Assembly: GCA_040385245.1 (NCBI GenBank)
Contig: JAZKHT010000016.1
Location: forward strand, 1 to 64,000
Direction: 5' to 3'
Length of the DNA: 64,000 bases
Origin: JAZKHT01 sp040385245
GTDB lineage: Bacteria > Pseudomonadota > Alphaproteobacteria > Rhodobacterales > Rhodobacteraceae
Shown here: positions 1-8,409 of the stretch, piece by piece
Numbering within the stretch: position 1 is the first letter of the stretch
Layout of the letters: each line of letters begins with the position of its first letter
Program-made: the position numbers and the translations under genes
The notes under the pieces: model-generated
What the model saw: only the letters and a program-made list of their open reading frames with translations
Told to the model about the DNA's origin: nothing
The model's database searches: none

Positions 1-24
1 CTCGCCGCAATCGTCATGTTCTGG

Positions 25-2156
25 CTATGAAACAAGAACGAGTCCTGACCCTAGGGGAAGGGCAAGGCGCGCCATGGGGATTTGCACCCCGGCAAGGTCG
101 CCCGGATCAAGGATCAGGGCGACAGAGCCATCGCCCAGAACCGTGGCAGCGGCGATGCCCGGCACCTGGCCATAATTGGCCTCAAGCCCCTTGATCACCA
201 CCTGCCTTTGGTCGCGGATCGCATCGACCATCAGCGCCACTGCACTGTCATCGCCGCGTTCGACGACCACGATGATCGATCCTTCGTCGCCCGTCGGCTG
301 GCCGCGAAAGCCCAGCGCCATGCCGACGTCGATCAGCGGCAGGCAGCGTCCCCGCACCTCCAGGATCGAGTCATTCTGGCCGATCAGGTGGCGGGACGAA
401 CTGTCGGGGCGGAGCGTTTCGATGATGGACGACACCGGCAGCACCAGCGTCTGGCCGCCGACCTCGACCACCATGCCATCAAGGACGGCCAGCGTCAGCG
501 GCAGGCTGATCGTCAGGGTTGTCCCCTCTCCCCGGATCGAGGCGATGGAGACGCGGCCCCAAGGCCCACGATTTCGGACCGCACGACATCCATCCCCACG
601 CCGCGTCCCGACAGGGCAGACACCTGCGGTGCGGTCGAAAAGCCGGGCATGAACAGCAGCGCGTCGATTTCCTGCGGCGACAGATCGGCCGTGGGCGGGA
701 TCAGGCCCTTGTCGATGGCCACCTGCCGCACGCGGTCACGGTCGATGCCTGCGCCGTCATCTTGCAGGGTCAGGATGATGCGCCCCGATCGATGGGCGGC
801 AGTCAGGCGGATCACCCCTTCTTCGGGTTTGCCGGCGGCGCGGCGCGCTTCGATCTTTTCGATGCCGTGGTCGATGGAATTTCGGATCATGTGGGTCAGC
901 GGATCGGCAAGGCGCTCGATGATGGTCTTGTCGACCTCGGTCGTCTCTCCTTCCGTCACAAGGCGGGCGGATTTGCCGACGGCAGTCGTCGCCTCGCGCA
1001 CGATGCGGTGCAAGCGGTCAAACAGCGGTTTAACGGGCTGCGCGCGGATCGCCATCACGCTTTCCTGGATCTGGCGGGACAACTGGCGCAGATGGTCAAG
1101 GCTGCGGTCCACATCCGCCGAGGCGCGGTCCGGCAGGTTTTCGATGGCTTCGGTCAGCATGGCCTGATGGATGACCAGTTCCCCCAGCAGATCGACCAGC
1201 CGGTCCACGCGGTCGATATCGACGCGGATCGTCGGGCGCGGGGCGGCGGCGGCGGTCGCGGCGGCAGAGGGGCCTGCGGTGTTTGCGGCAGGTGGCAGGG
1301 CTGCGGGGGCCGCTTTTGGCGCGCTGGGAACGGGCTGGGGCGGGACAACGGTTGCGGGAATGGCCACGGAAACGGGGGCAGTCGGAAGCGGGGCCGCTGC
1401 GGTGGCGTCCAGTTCCATCACCTCGATCGAGCAATCGCTTTGGATAAATTCAAAGACCGCCTCGATATCGACCTGCGTCTGCGCGGTTTCCAGCGTGACC
1501 GACCAGCCAAGATAGGATTGGCCCGGATCAAATCCCGCCAACGGCAGGATTGACGTGTCCAGAGTGACCGCGGCCTTGCCCAGCGCGCACAGGTCGCGCA
1601 GCAGCAGCCCCGGCTCGTGCCCCGAGGCAAAGGCCCCGGCGTGGGGGCGAAACCGGATGTGCCAGCGGCGATCCCCCGACAGATCGGGCAGCGCGAACCC
1701 GCCGTCAAAGGCCAGCGGTTCAAAGGTGAAATCCTCTTCCACCTCTACCACGGCGGCACCTTCGGGGATCATCGCCTCGACCACGAAATCCAGCGCTTCG
1801 ATGGCGCGTTCCATGGCCACCACATCGGTGGAGCGGCCTTCGCGGTCGGCGGTGACCATGTCGGCCAGATGGTCGCTGGCCACAAGAAGCGCCGCCACCA
1901 GATCGGGTTCGGGCAGCAGTTTGCCGCCGCGCAGATCGTCAAGCACCGTCTCGAACCTATGGGCAAAGGTCACCAGCGCTGTCAGGCCAAAGGCCCCTGC
2001 CCCGCCCTTGATCGAATGGACGGCGCGAAAGACGGCGTTGATCACCTCGGGCTCTGGCCCGCTGATTTGCAGGGCGCGCAGGCCCGCCTCAAGCGCTGTC
2101 AGCAGCTCTTCAGCCTCGATAAAGAAGATGTCACGCAGATCGGATGGTGCGGCCAT
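25..2156 (-). pseudogene. cheA: Chemotaxis histidine kinase CheA, interrupted by a single-base frameshift
   Basis: CheA autophosphorylates and passes phosphate to CheY under receptor control. Reading from the ATG at 2156, the HPt domain carries the phospho-acceptor His47 in AVHSIKGGAGAFG. An Ala/Pro linker follows, then the dimerisation segment and the HATPase domain with N box (HMIRNSIDHGIE), G1 (DDGAGID) and G2 (GRGVGMD). At about 557-560, in a run of four C (G on the coding strand), the frame breaks near residue 532 and stops at 513. The neighbouring frame carries straight on with the end of the ATPase domain and the regulatory CheW-like domain to a TAG at 25-27. One extra G would give an intact protein of about 710 residues. 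This could be a recent mutation or a sequencing error; I favour error because both halves look well conserved. The gene follows cheY by 11 bp. Confidence 0.85.
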
Positions 2157-2167
2157 GATGCCCCCCG

Positions 2168-2536
2168 TCACACAGCCGCGACGCGGCGGATGGTTGACAC
2201 CAACGACACCTCGTCGAAGGGTTTGCAGATCCAGCCCGTCGCCCCAGCGGCGCGGGCGCGTTCCTTCAGCGTCTGCGCGCTTTCGGTGGTCAGCACCAGA
2301 ATGGGCACGCGCGCCGCCCGGTTGCCGCCGCGCACGGCGGCGATCAGGCCGAAACCGTCCATCCGGGGCATGTTCAGATCGGTCAGGATCAGGTCGGGGT
2401 CGGTGGTTTGCAGCCGTTCCAGCGCGTCGATCCCGTCTTCGGCCAGAACCACGTCGAAGCCGGATTCGGTCAGCGCCTGACGGAGCAGTTCGCGCATGGT
2501 CAGGCTGTCGTCCACGGCAAGGATGCGCAAGCTCAT
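2168..2536 (-). CDS. cheY: Chemotaxis response regulator CheY
   Basis: A 122-residue single receiver domain, the normal CheY length. The acidic pair is in ILAVDDS, the phospho-acceptor Asp53 is in LTDLNMP, and the conserved Thr and Lys are in LVLTTE and CKPF. There is no output domain, so it should act by binding the flagellar motor or as a phosphate sink. Its start overlaps the stop of the upstream STAS gene by 4 bp (ATGA), and cheA follows after 11 bp, so the three genes form one transcription unit. Confidence 0.93.
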   Translation of the reverse strand: MSLRILAVDDSLTMRELLRQALTESGFDVVLAEDGIDALERLQTTDPDLILTDLNMPRMDGFGLIAAVRGGNRAARVPILVLTTESAQTLKERARAAGATGWICKPFDEVSLVSTIRRVAAV

Positions 2537-2826
2537 GCCGCACCGCCGATCAGGTCGGCGGTCATCAGATCGGGCGCGCCCATATGGTCAAGCCCGGCCA
2601 GAAATTCATCCGACGGCGCCTCGATCTCAAGCCGCCCGCCTTCGCGGTGCAGCCGGGCGCGGGCGATCAGCAGAACCTGCAATCCCGCCGCCCCCAGATG
2701 CCGTACACCGGATGCGTTCAACCGCACCCCCGGCTGTCCGGGACTGTCGCATTCTGTCTCAATCTCAAGCCACAGCGTCTGGGCCGCATCGGTGGTCAAA
2801 CGGGGAACAAGCTGGATCAATCGCAT
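2533..2826 (-). CDS. STAS-domain protein of the chemotaxis operon
   Basis: A 97-residue protein with the pattern of a single STAS domain. A beta-strand-rich N-terminus (LWLEIETE, VRLNASGVRHLGAAGLQVLLIARA) is followed by the EAPSDEFLAGLDHMG helix segment common in STAS proteins coded beside cheY and cheA. It probably acts as a small signalling or anchoring partner in chemotaxis; its ligand is unknown. It is the first gene of the unit and overlaps cheY by 4 bp. The open frame extends upstream, but the ATG at 2826 is the first start that leaves the divergent gph promoter region free. Confidence 0.75.
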   Translation of the reverse strand: MRLIQLVPRLTTDAAQTLWLEIETECDSPGQPGVRLNASGVRHLGAAGLQVLLIARARLHREGGRLEIEAPSDEFLAGLDHMGAPDLMTADLIGGAA

Positions 2827-2964
2827 TGCACAGGCTACCTCTGCCGCAGGAATCGCGAACCCGCTATTGCCGGGCCGCGTACCCCTTCTGTCTGCCGCCA
2901 AAGGCTGAAGGAAAAGTTTAAGACCGCGCCACTGCCATGCCCACGAAACAAGAGATGGGAAAAA

Positions 2965-3639
2965 ATGTCGGAATTTTCCACGGACCCGGTGTCGGTGATC
3001 TTTGATCTGGATGGCACCTTGGTGGACAGCGCCCCTGACATCCATGCCGGGGTGACGGCCTTGTTGCAGGACATGGGTGTGGAACCGCTGCCGTTCGAGG
3101 TGGTGCGGGGCTTCATCGGCGGTGGGGTGCCGGTGCTGATCGACCGGGTGATGGCCGCGCGGGGGCTGGACGCAGCGCTGCGGGGCGACCTGATCGCCCG
3201 CTTCACTGCCGCCTATGAACACGCGCCCGACGGGTTGACCACCGCCTATTCGGGGGTACGGGACGCGCTGAGGGCGTTGACCGAGGCCGGGCTTCGGCTG
3301 GGCCTGTGCACCAACAAACCCACAGGTCCGACGCGCGGCCTGCTTGCGGCCTTTGGCTGGACGGGGCTGTTCGATAGCCTGATCTGTGGCGACACGCTGG
3401 CGGTGCGCAAGCCCGACCCTGCCCCCTTGCAAGCGGCGGTGGCGCAGATGGGCGGCGGGGCGGCGGTCTTTGTCGGCGACAGCGAGGTGGATGTCGCCAC
3501 GGCCCAGGCCGCAGGCGTGCCGCTGTTGCTGTTCACCGGCGGATACCGCAAGACCCCGGTGGCGGACCTTGCCCACCACGCGGCATTTGACCATTTCGAT
3601 GCGCTGGCAGGCTTGGTGGCGGCGTTCAGACCACGCTAA
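2965..3639 (+). CDS. gph: Phosphoglycolate phosphatase (HAD superfamily)
   Basis: Hydrolyses 2-phosphoglycolate to glycolate and phosphate in the cytoplasm. The 224-residue protein has all HAD motifs: the nucleophile motif DLDGTLVDS near residue 13, motif II in CTNKP, the motif III Lys in VRKPDPAP, and the acidic motif IV in FVGDSEVD. The cap domain lies between motifs I and II. The long frame is open far upstream, but the ATG at 2965 is preceded by a purine-rich GATGGGAAAA and gives normal family length. It is divergent from the STAS-cheY-cheA unit and its end overlaps the convergent VOC gene by 14 bp. Confidence 0.92.
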   Translation: MSEFSTDPVSVIFDLDGTLVDSAPDIHAGVTALLQDMGVEPLPFEVVRGFIGGGVPVLIDRVMAARGLDAALRGDLIARFTAAYEHAPDGLTTAYSGVRDALRALTEAGLRLGLCTNKPTGPTRGLLAAFGWTGLFDSLICGDTLAVRKPDPAPLQAAVAQMGGGAAVFVGDSEVDVATAQAAGVPLLLFTGGYRKTPVADLAHHAAFDHFDALAGLVAAFRPR

Positions 3640-4321
3640 GGCGCAGGCCATCCGGCCCGACACGCGGGCCTTTGGTCAGCGCGGTGCCGGTTAGGCGCAA
3701 CCCAGCCCACAACCCCTGCGCCGCACAGGCCGGGGGAACACTGGGTGCGTAAAGTTCGACCACGCTGGACCCAAGGCGCAGAAACCGCACGGGGATGCGC
3801 CCTTCGGGACGGATCAGATCGACGGCGGCCACAGGCTGCAGGCCAAGCGACAGAAAGAACGCCTCGGTTGCAGTGATGTCGGTGCAGGGGATGCCGATGT
3901 GGTCATGTCCGGGCAAACGGGGATCGGGCAATGCCGGATCGGAGATACGCGGGCGCGTGTCCCCACCGCGGCGGGCGCACAGTTCGATCCGCGCGCCTTC
4001 GGGGCCTTGCACAAAGGCATAGCGCACACCGCTGTCCCAGAATTCGGCAATCTCCAACGGCCCATCCGGGGTGGTGTCGTCCAGCCGCACCCCGGCGGCC
4101 AGCAGCGGGGCCAATGCCAGATCGACATCCGCCACCGCCAGCGCCAGATGGTCGATGCGGCCATGACCGCCCGGTGCGCCCTTGGTCAAGGCAATCCGCT
4201 GGCTGCCAAGACGCAGCTCATCGCCCGCCGCCACAAACCCGAACACTCCACACAGCCACAGCTGCGCGGCCTGCGGGTCGCGCACGGAAAGTTCGGGGAT
4301 GATCGCTGTCTCGGGAGTCAT
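3626..4321 (-). CDS. Two-module VOC (glyoxalase/dioxygenase superfamily) protein
   Basis: A 231-residue cytoplasmic protein with two betaalphabetabetabeta modules of the vicinal oxygen chelate fold, roughly residues 5-110 and 125-225. Candidate metal or substrate contacts are His in GRIDHLALAV, Glu in ARIELCA, His in GHDHIGIPC and Glu in SSVVELYAP. The family includes glyoxalases, extradiol dioxygenases and epimerases, and the substrate cannot be read from sequence. The ATG at 4321 follows AGCAAGG at good spacing. It is divergent from the SDR gene at 4456. Confidence 0.7.
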   Translation of the reverse strand: MTPETAIIPELSVRDPQAAQLWLCGVFGFVAAGDELRLGSQRIALTKGAPGGHGRIDHLALAVADVDLALAPLLAAGVRLDDTTPDGPLEIAEFWDSGVRYAFVQGPEGARIELCARRGGDTRPRISDPALPDPRLPGHDHIGIPCTDITATEAFFLSLGLQPVAAVDLIRPEGRIPVRFLRLGSSVVELYAPSVPPACAAQGLWAGLRLTGTALTKGPRVGPDGLRLSVV

Positions 4322-4455
4322 GGTACCTTGCTGCCGTGCAGGCGACCGTGTCGCAGAACAGGTGCCGCGGATCAACAGGTTTCAACGGCCACACCACTTG
4401 CAGTTCGGGGCAGAAGGGGAAAAGCTGTGCCAAGCCCCCAGCCGGAGATTTCGCC

Positions 4456-5301
4456 ATGACTCTGCATCCCGTACTGAAGCCCGGTGCCACGGCCCTTGTC
4501 ACAGGCGGGGCGGCGGGCATCGGCCTTGCGATCGCGCAGCGGTTTGCACGGGCGGGGATGCGGGTCTGCCTTGCCGATCTGGGGACCGACCGGCTGATGG
4601 CGGCAAGGGCCGCGCTGCTGGCGCAGGTGCCGGGTGCCGACGTGATGGTGCAGGACACCGACGTCAGCGACCTTGCGGCGGTGCAAGCCCTTGAAAAAGT
4701 GGTGACAACGCGCTTTGGCGGCGTCGATGTGCTGGTGAACAACGCGGGCATCCAGCCCGGCAGCACGATCTTTGGCCCGCCCGACAACTGGCAACGGGTG
4801 ATGGCGGTCAATCTGTGGGGCGTGATCCATGGCTGCCAGACCTTTGTGCCCGGCATGATCGCGTCAGGGAAACCGGGGATCGTGATCAACACCGGATCAA
4901 AGCAGGGCATCACCACCCCGCCGGGCGACCCCGCCTACAACATCGCCAAAGCGGGCGTGAAGGTTTTCACCGAAGCCCTGGCCCACGAATTGCGCAACAC
5001 CGGCGACGCGCGGATTTCGGCGCATCTGCTGATACCGGGGTTCGTCTTTACCGGCCTAACGGCAGGAAACCGCACCGAAAAGCCTGCCGGGGCCTGGACG
5101 CCAGAGCAGACGGCGGATTTCCTGATGGATCGGCTGGCGGCAGGGGATTTCTATATCCTGTGCCCCGACAATGACGTGACCCGCGCGGTCGACGAAAGGC
5201 GCATCCTGTGGGCGGCGGGCGACATCGTGGAAAACCGCCCGCCCCTGTCGCGCTGGCACAAGGATTGGGCCGACACGTTCGCAGAGTTTCTGAAAGGGTA
5301 G
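4456..5301 (+). CDS. Short-chain dehydrogenase/reductase (SDR), substrate unknown
   Basis: A 281-residue classical SDR. It has the nucleotide-binding motif TGGAAGIG near residue 17, an acidic residue after beta2 (CLADLG) suggesting NAD(H) preference, NNAG near residue 95, and the active-site Ser in INTGSKQG with the YNIAK Tyr/Lys pair. It should catalyse reversible alcohol or ketone oxidoreduction. The start is supported by GCCGGAGA upstream. The C-terminal 40 residues are longer than in minimal SDRs. Neighbours give no clear pathway. Confidence 0.85.
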   Translation: MTLHPVLKPGATALVTGGAAGIGLAIAQRFARAGMRVCLADLGTDRLMAARAALLAQVPGADVMVQDTDVSDLAAVQALEKVVTTRFGGVDVLVNNAGIQPGSTIFGPPDNWQRVMAVNLWGVIHGCQTFVPGMIASGKPGIVINTGSKQGITTPPGDPAYNIAKAGVKVFTEALAHELRNTGDARISAHLLIPGFVFTGLTAGNRTEKPAGAWTPEQTADFLMDRLAAGDFYILCPDNDVTRAVDERRILWAAGDIVENRPPLSRWHKDWADTFAEFLKG

Positions 5302-5309
5302 GCCGATCC

Positions 5310-5359
5310 TTCTGCGAAGGTTCGCGGACCGTTCCACGCGGAATTTTCGCAGAAAATCC
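5310..5359. repeat. Intergenic inverted repeats, TTTTCGCAGAAAA hairpin type
   Basis: TTCTGCGAA at 5310-5318 is repeated inverted as TTCGCAGAA at 5346-5354. The right arm is also part of a tight hairpin, GGAATTTTC-GCA-GAAAATCC, at 5340-5359. It lies just after the SDR stop and downstream of the minus-strand cox unit, so it could end transcription from either side. A perfect copy of the same hairpin type is at 18260-18280. Confidence 0.55.
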
Positions 5360-5388
5360 GGGGCCTGTCGGATAGGTCTGCGATCCGG

Positions 5389-5487
5389 TCAGCAGCAGGG
5401 CAGCTTGATCGCCTCGATCAATGCGGCGCGGTCCAGCGGGGCGGTGCCGGGGGGCGGTGTGGTCAGCCAGCGGAAAAACCACCTCAT
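5389..5487 (-). CDS. Possible 32-residue peptide coupled to coxF
   Basis: The ATG at 5485-5487 overlaps the coxF stop by 4 bp (ATGA) and opens a frame of 32 codons ending at a TGA at 5389-5391. The product starts MRWFFRWL, has a Pro-rich middle and ends in two cysteines. Translational coupling to the cox operon is the only support. There is no recognised domain, and a chance frame of this size is quite possible. Confidence 0.3.
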   Translation of the reverse strand: MRWFFRWLTTPPPGTAPLDRAALIEAIKLPCC

Positions 5488-6305
5488 CCCCGCTGCCCCT
5501 GACGGCGGTGGGCGACCATCCGCGCAAGGATCGACAGGGCAATCTCGTCGGGGGTGATGGCGCCGATGTCCAGACCTGCGGGCGCCTCGACCCCTGCCAG
5601 ACGGGCGGGGTCCACATCCGCCAGACGGTCGCGCAACGCGGCCATCTTGGCCCTGCTGCCGACAAAAGCCGTCCAGACGCCCGGCGCGGCAATTGCGGCG
5701 CGCAAGGCGGCCTCGTCCGCGCGCCCTTGGGTTGCGACCAGAAGATAGCCGCGCGCGCTGTCGGGCAGGGCAAAGCCGTCAATCCGCTTGGCATGGGTCG
5801 GAAAGGCATCCAGATCGGGGCCGATAGCGCATCCCGTCACGTCAAACCCGAAGCGGGGCGCAAGATCGGCCACCGCCAGCCCGACCGGGCTGGTGCCAAG
5901 GATGATCACCTCGGGCCGGGGGATCACCGGTTCGATGAAGATGTCCATCGTCCCCCGGCTGGGGCACATGGACCGGGCATAGCGCACCCCGTCGCGCACC
6001 TGACCGGGGGTGACACCCTGCCCTGTCAGCACATCCTCGGGGCTGACGGAAATCAGGCGGGGCTGGCCGTCGGCCAGCGCGTCCTTGGCGGCGCGCAAAA
6101 CCGCCCCGCGCGCGCAGCCACCGCCGATCCAGCCTTCGCTGATGGTGCCATCGGGGCGGATCACCGCCTTGGCCCCCGCTTTCGCGGCGGTCACAGCCAC
6201 GGTGCGCACCACGGTGGCAAGGGCAAAGGGCTGTCCTGCCGCCTTTAATTCCGCCACGCGGTCAAGGATGTCACGGCCCATCAGTCCCATGTTCGCGTCC
6301 TTCAC
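5484..6305 (-). CDS. coxF: XdhC/CoxF-family CO dehydrogenase maturation protein
   Basis: A 273-residue protein of the XdhC/CoxI/CoxF family, which helps prepare and insert the sulfurated molybdenum cofactor into xanthine-oxidase-family enzymes. The N-terminal XdhC_CoxI segment includes GWIGGGCARGAV. The C-terminal Rossmann-like domain starts at VIILGTSPVGLAVADLA and ends with a PAGLDIGAITPDEIALSILA block typical of the family. The frame begins at a GTG at 6305 that overlaps the coxE stop (GTGA); an ATG at 6290 is the alternative. It is the last clear gene of the cox unit. Confidence 0.85.
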   Translation of the reverse strand: MKDANMGLMGRDILDRVAELKAAGQPFALATVVRTVAVTAAKAGAKAVIRPDGTISEGWIGGGCARGAVLRAAKDALADGQPRLISVSPEDVLTGQGVTPGQVRDGVRYARSMCPSRGTMDIFIEPVIPRPEVIILGTSPVGLAVADLAPRFGFDVTGCAIGPDLDAFPTHAKRIDGFALPDSARGYLLVATQGRADEAALRAAIAAPGVWTAFVGSRAKMAALRDRLADVDPARLAGVEAPAGLDIGAITPDEIALSILARMVAHRRQGQRG

Positions 6306-7483
6306 AATGCGGCCAGCCGGGGTTCAAGCGCCGCCAGCGAGTCCAGTGTGTTCGCTGCGGCAAACAGATCGAGATGCGGCAAGGCGGCGGCCATCCCGGC
6401 GGCGACGGGTTGATAGCCCCGCCACCCCTTCAGCGGGTTCAGCCAGAGGATCCGACAGCCGCGCTTCTTCAACCGGGCGAGTTCGGCACCGATCACCTCG
6501 GGCGGGTCGGTGTCGAACCCGTCCGACAGGATGATGACGACAGACCGCCCCGACACCAGACGCCGCGCATAATGGTCGTTGAACTGGTGCAGATTGCCAC
6601 CGATGCGCGTGCCGCCCCCAAACCCCTGCGCCAGCAGCGACAGCCGGTTCACCGCGCGCAAGGCATCGTCGTCGCGCAAGGCATCGGTGATCCGCACAAG
6701 GCGGGTGTGGAACAGATAGGCGTCCGTCGCCCCATCCGCCCCAATCAGCCCGCGCAGAAACGCCAGAAACGGCCGCGCATAGGCGGTCATGGAGCCTGAC
6801 ACATCCAGCAGACACACCAGCTTTGTCGGTCGGTCCGGGCGCGCGCGGCGGTGCAGGCGCACCGGCTCTCCCCCCGTGGCCAGACTGGCGCGCAGGATGC
6901 GGCGCATGTCCAGCGCCTCGCCACGCTTGGCGGCCTTTCGGCGGCGTGACCTGCGGTCGCGGATGGCGCGGGCAAGGCGTTCGGCAATGGCGCTGGCTTG
7001 CGCCATGTCGTCAGGCGACACGACATCGCGCAGGTCGGTGCGCATCAGGTTGCGCACGCGCGAGGCAATCAGGCGGCCTTCGCCCTGTTGGTCCGCCTCG
7101 CCGTCGCGGTGGGTGTCGACACTGTCGGCGGTGCCGCTGCCGGTCGCGCTATCACCCTGCCCCGGTGTGGCGCTGCGCTGCCGGTCCTTGGCGGTCTGCG
7201 CTTGCCCGGCGCGTTCATGCCCCCGGTTCTGCCAATAGGCCGCGAACAGATCGTCGAACCGGGCAAATTCGTCCCTGTTACTGGCGCAGATGGATTTCAG
7301 CGCCATGCACACCTGATCGGGGTCCAGCGCATCAATCGTGGTCAGCGCGGCAAGGGCGGTGCCGGTGTCCTGCACCCCGACCTGCAGCCCGTTGGCCCGC
7401 AGATGCGCCATGAAATCGGCCAAACGGTCGACGGGGCCACTGGCGCGGGCAGGAAAGCGGGTGACGGGCGGATGGACGCGCAT
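6302..7483 (-). CDS. coxE: VWA-domain protein CoxE
   Basis: CoxE works with the AAA+ ATPase CoxD in maturing the Mo-Cu site of CO dehydrogenase. The 393-residue protein has a C-terminal von Willebrand A domain with the MIDAS motif DVSGSM and later SDGFDTDPPE, after a charged, low-complexity middle region (about residues 90-140). The ATG at 7483 shares its A with the coxD stop; a GTG at 7486 is also possible. It overlaps coxF by 4 bp. The coxD-coxE-coxF order matches known form I cox clusters. Confidence 0.88.
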   Translation of the reverse strand: MRVHPPVTRFPARASGPVDRLADFMAHLRANGLQVGVQDTGTALAALTTIDALDPDQVCMALKSICASNRDEFARFDDLFAAYWQNRGHERAGQAQTAKDRQRSATPGQGDSATGSGTADSVDTHRDGEADQQGEGRLIASRVRNLMRTDLRDVVSPDDMAQASAIAERLARAIRDRRSRRRKAAKRGEALDMRRILRASLATGGEPVRLHRRARPDRPTKLVCLLDVSGSMTAYARPFLAFLRGLIGADGATDAYLFHTRLVRITDALRDDDALRAVNRLSLLAQGFGGGTRIGGNLHQFNDHYARRLVSGRSVVIILSDGFDTDPPEVIGAELARLKKRGCRILWLNPLKGWRGYQPVAAGMAAALPHLDLFAAANTLDSLAALEPRLAAL

Positions 7484-8361
7484 CACGCGGCCTTTCCAGC
7501 GATGCGCTGTGCGACCTGAAAGGGGATGGCTGCACGGTCGGCTTGGGTTTTCAACAAGGTCACAAGGGCCGCTTGCAGGGCCGCCGGATCGTCTGTCAGA
7601 TCGTTCACGCCCAGCCCGACAAGAGCCGCGGCAAAATCCAGCGTCTCTGCCACGCCGGGTTTCTTTTCCAGATCCTCTTTGCGCAGCGTCTGCACAAAGG
7701 CGACGATCTGACCGATCAACCGCCCCTCGACCCCCGGATGATGGGCGGCAAGGATGGCCATTTCGGTCGCGCGGTCGGGGTAATCGACATATGTGTAGAT
7801 GCAGCGGCGGCGCAGCGCGTCGGACAGATCGCGCGTGCCGTTCGATGTCAGGATGACGATGGGTTTGCTGACCGCGCGAATTGTGCCCAGTTCCGGGATC
7901 GTGATCTGATATTCCGACAGGATTTCCAGCAGATACGCCTCAAACTCCTCGTCCGCGCGATCAATCTCGTCGATCAGCAGGACGGGCGGTTTCGGCTGGC
8001 GTATCGCGCGCAGCAAGGGGCGTTCCAGCAGATAGCGGTCCGAGAATATCCGTTCCTCGATCCCCGGACCGCTTTCGCCCGCCTCTGATGCGGCACGGAC
8101 GGCCAGCAGTTGTTTCTGGTAGTTCCATTCGTAAATCGCGTGGCTCGCATCCAGCCCTTCATAGCATTGAAGCCGGATCAACTCGGCCCCTTTGACCTGC
8201 GACAGGGTGCGGGCGATCTGGGTCTTGCCGACGCCTGCCGCCCCTTCCAGCAGCAAGGGCCGCCCCAGCGCCAGCGCCAGATGCACCGCCATCGCCAGAT
8301 CATCGCCTGCCACATAGCCCGCAGCGGACAGGTCGGCCTGAATGTCGCGCCAAGTGGTCAT
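7483..8361 (-). CDS. coxD: MoxR-family AAA+ ATPase CoxD
   Basis: CoxD is a chaperone-like ATPase needed for sulfur and copper introduction into the CO dehydrogenase active site. The 292-residue protein has Walker A GAAGVGKT near residue 40, Walker B VLLIDEIDRADEE, sensor 1 in ILTSNGTRDLSDALRRRC with arginine fingers, and the C-terminal lid domain. Length is typical of MoxR ATPases. It sits 48 bp after coxL and overlaps coxE. Confidence 0.92.
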   Translation of the reverse strand: MTTWRDIQADLSAAGYVAGDDLAMAVHLALALGRPLLLEGAAGVGKTQIARTLSQVKGAELIRLQCYEGLDASHAIYEWNYQKQLLAVRAASEAGESGPGIEERIFSDRYLLERPLLRAIRQPKPPVLLIDEIDRADEEFEAYLLEILSEYQITIPELGTIRAVSKPIVILTSNGTRDLSDALRRRCIYTYVDYPDRATEMAILAAHHPGVEGRLIGQIVAFVQTLRKEDLEKKPGVAETLDFAAALVGLGVNDLTDDPAALQAALVTLLKTQADRAAIPFQVAQRIAGKAA

Positions 8362-8409
8362 GCATCCCCCCGATGGTGGCGCAGGGCCGTTGCCAGCCCC
8401 GCGCAGTGA

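Noticed and set aside
1..17. Start of a further chemotaxis gene (ATG at 17, minus strand, reading MTIAA) after cheA
   Set aside because: Only five codons are in the window and no ribosome site is evident, so it cannot be supported.
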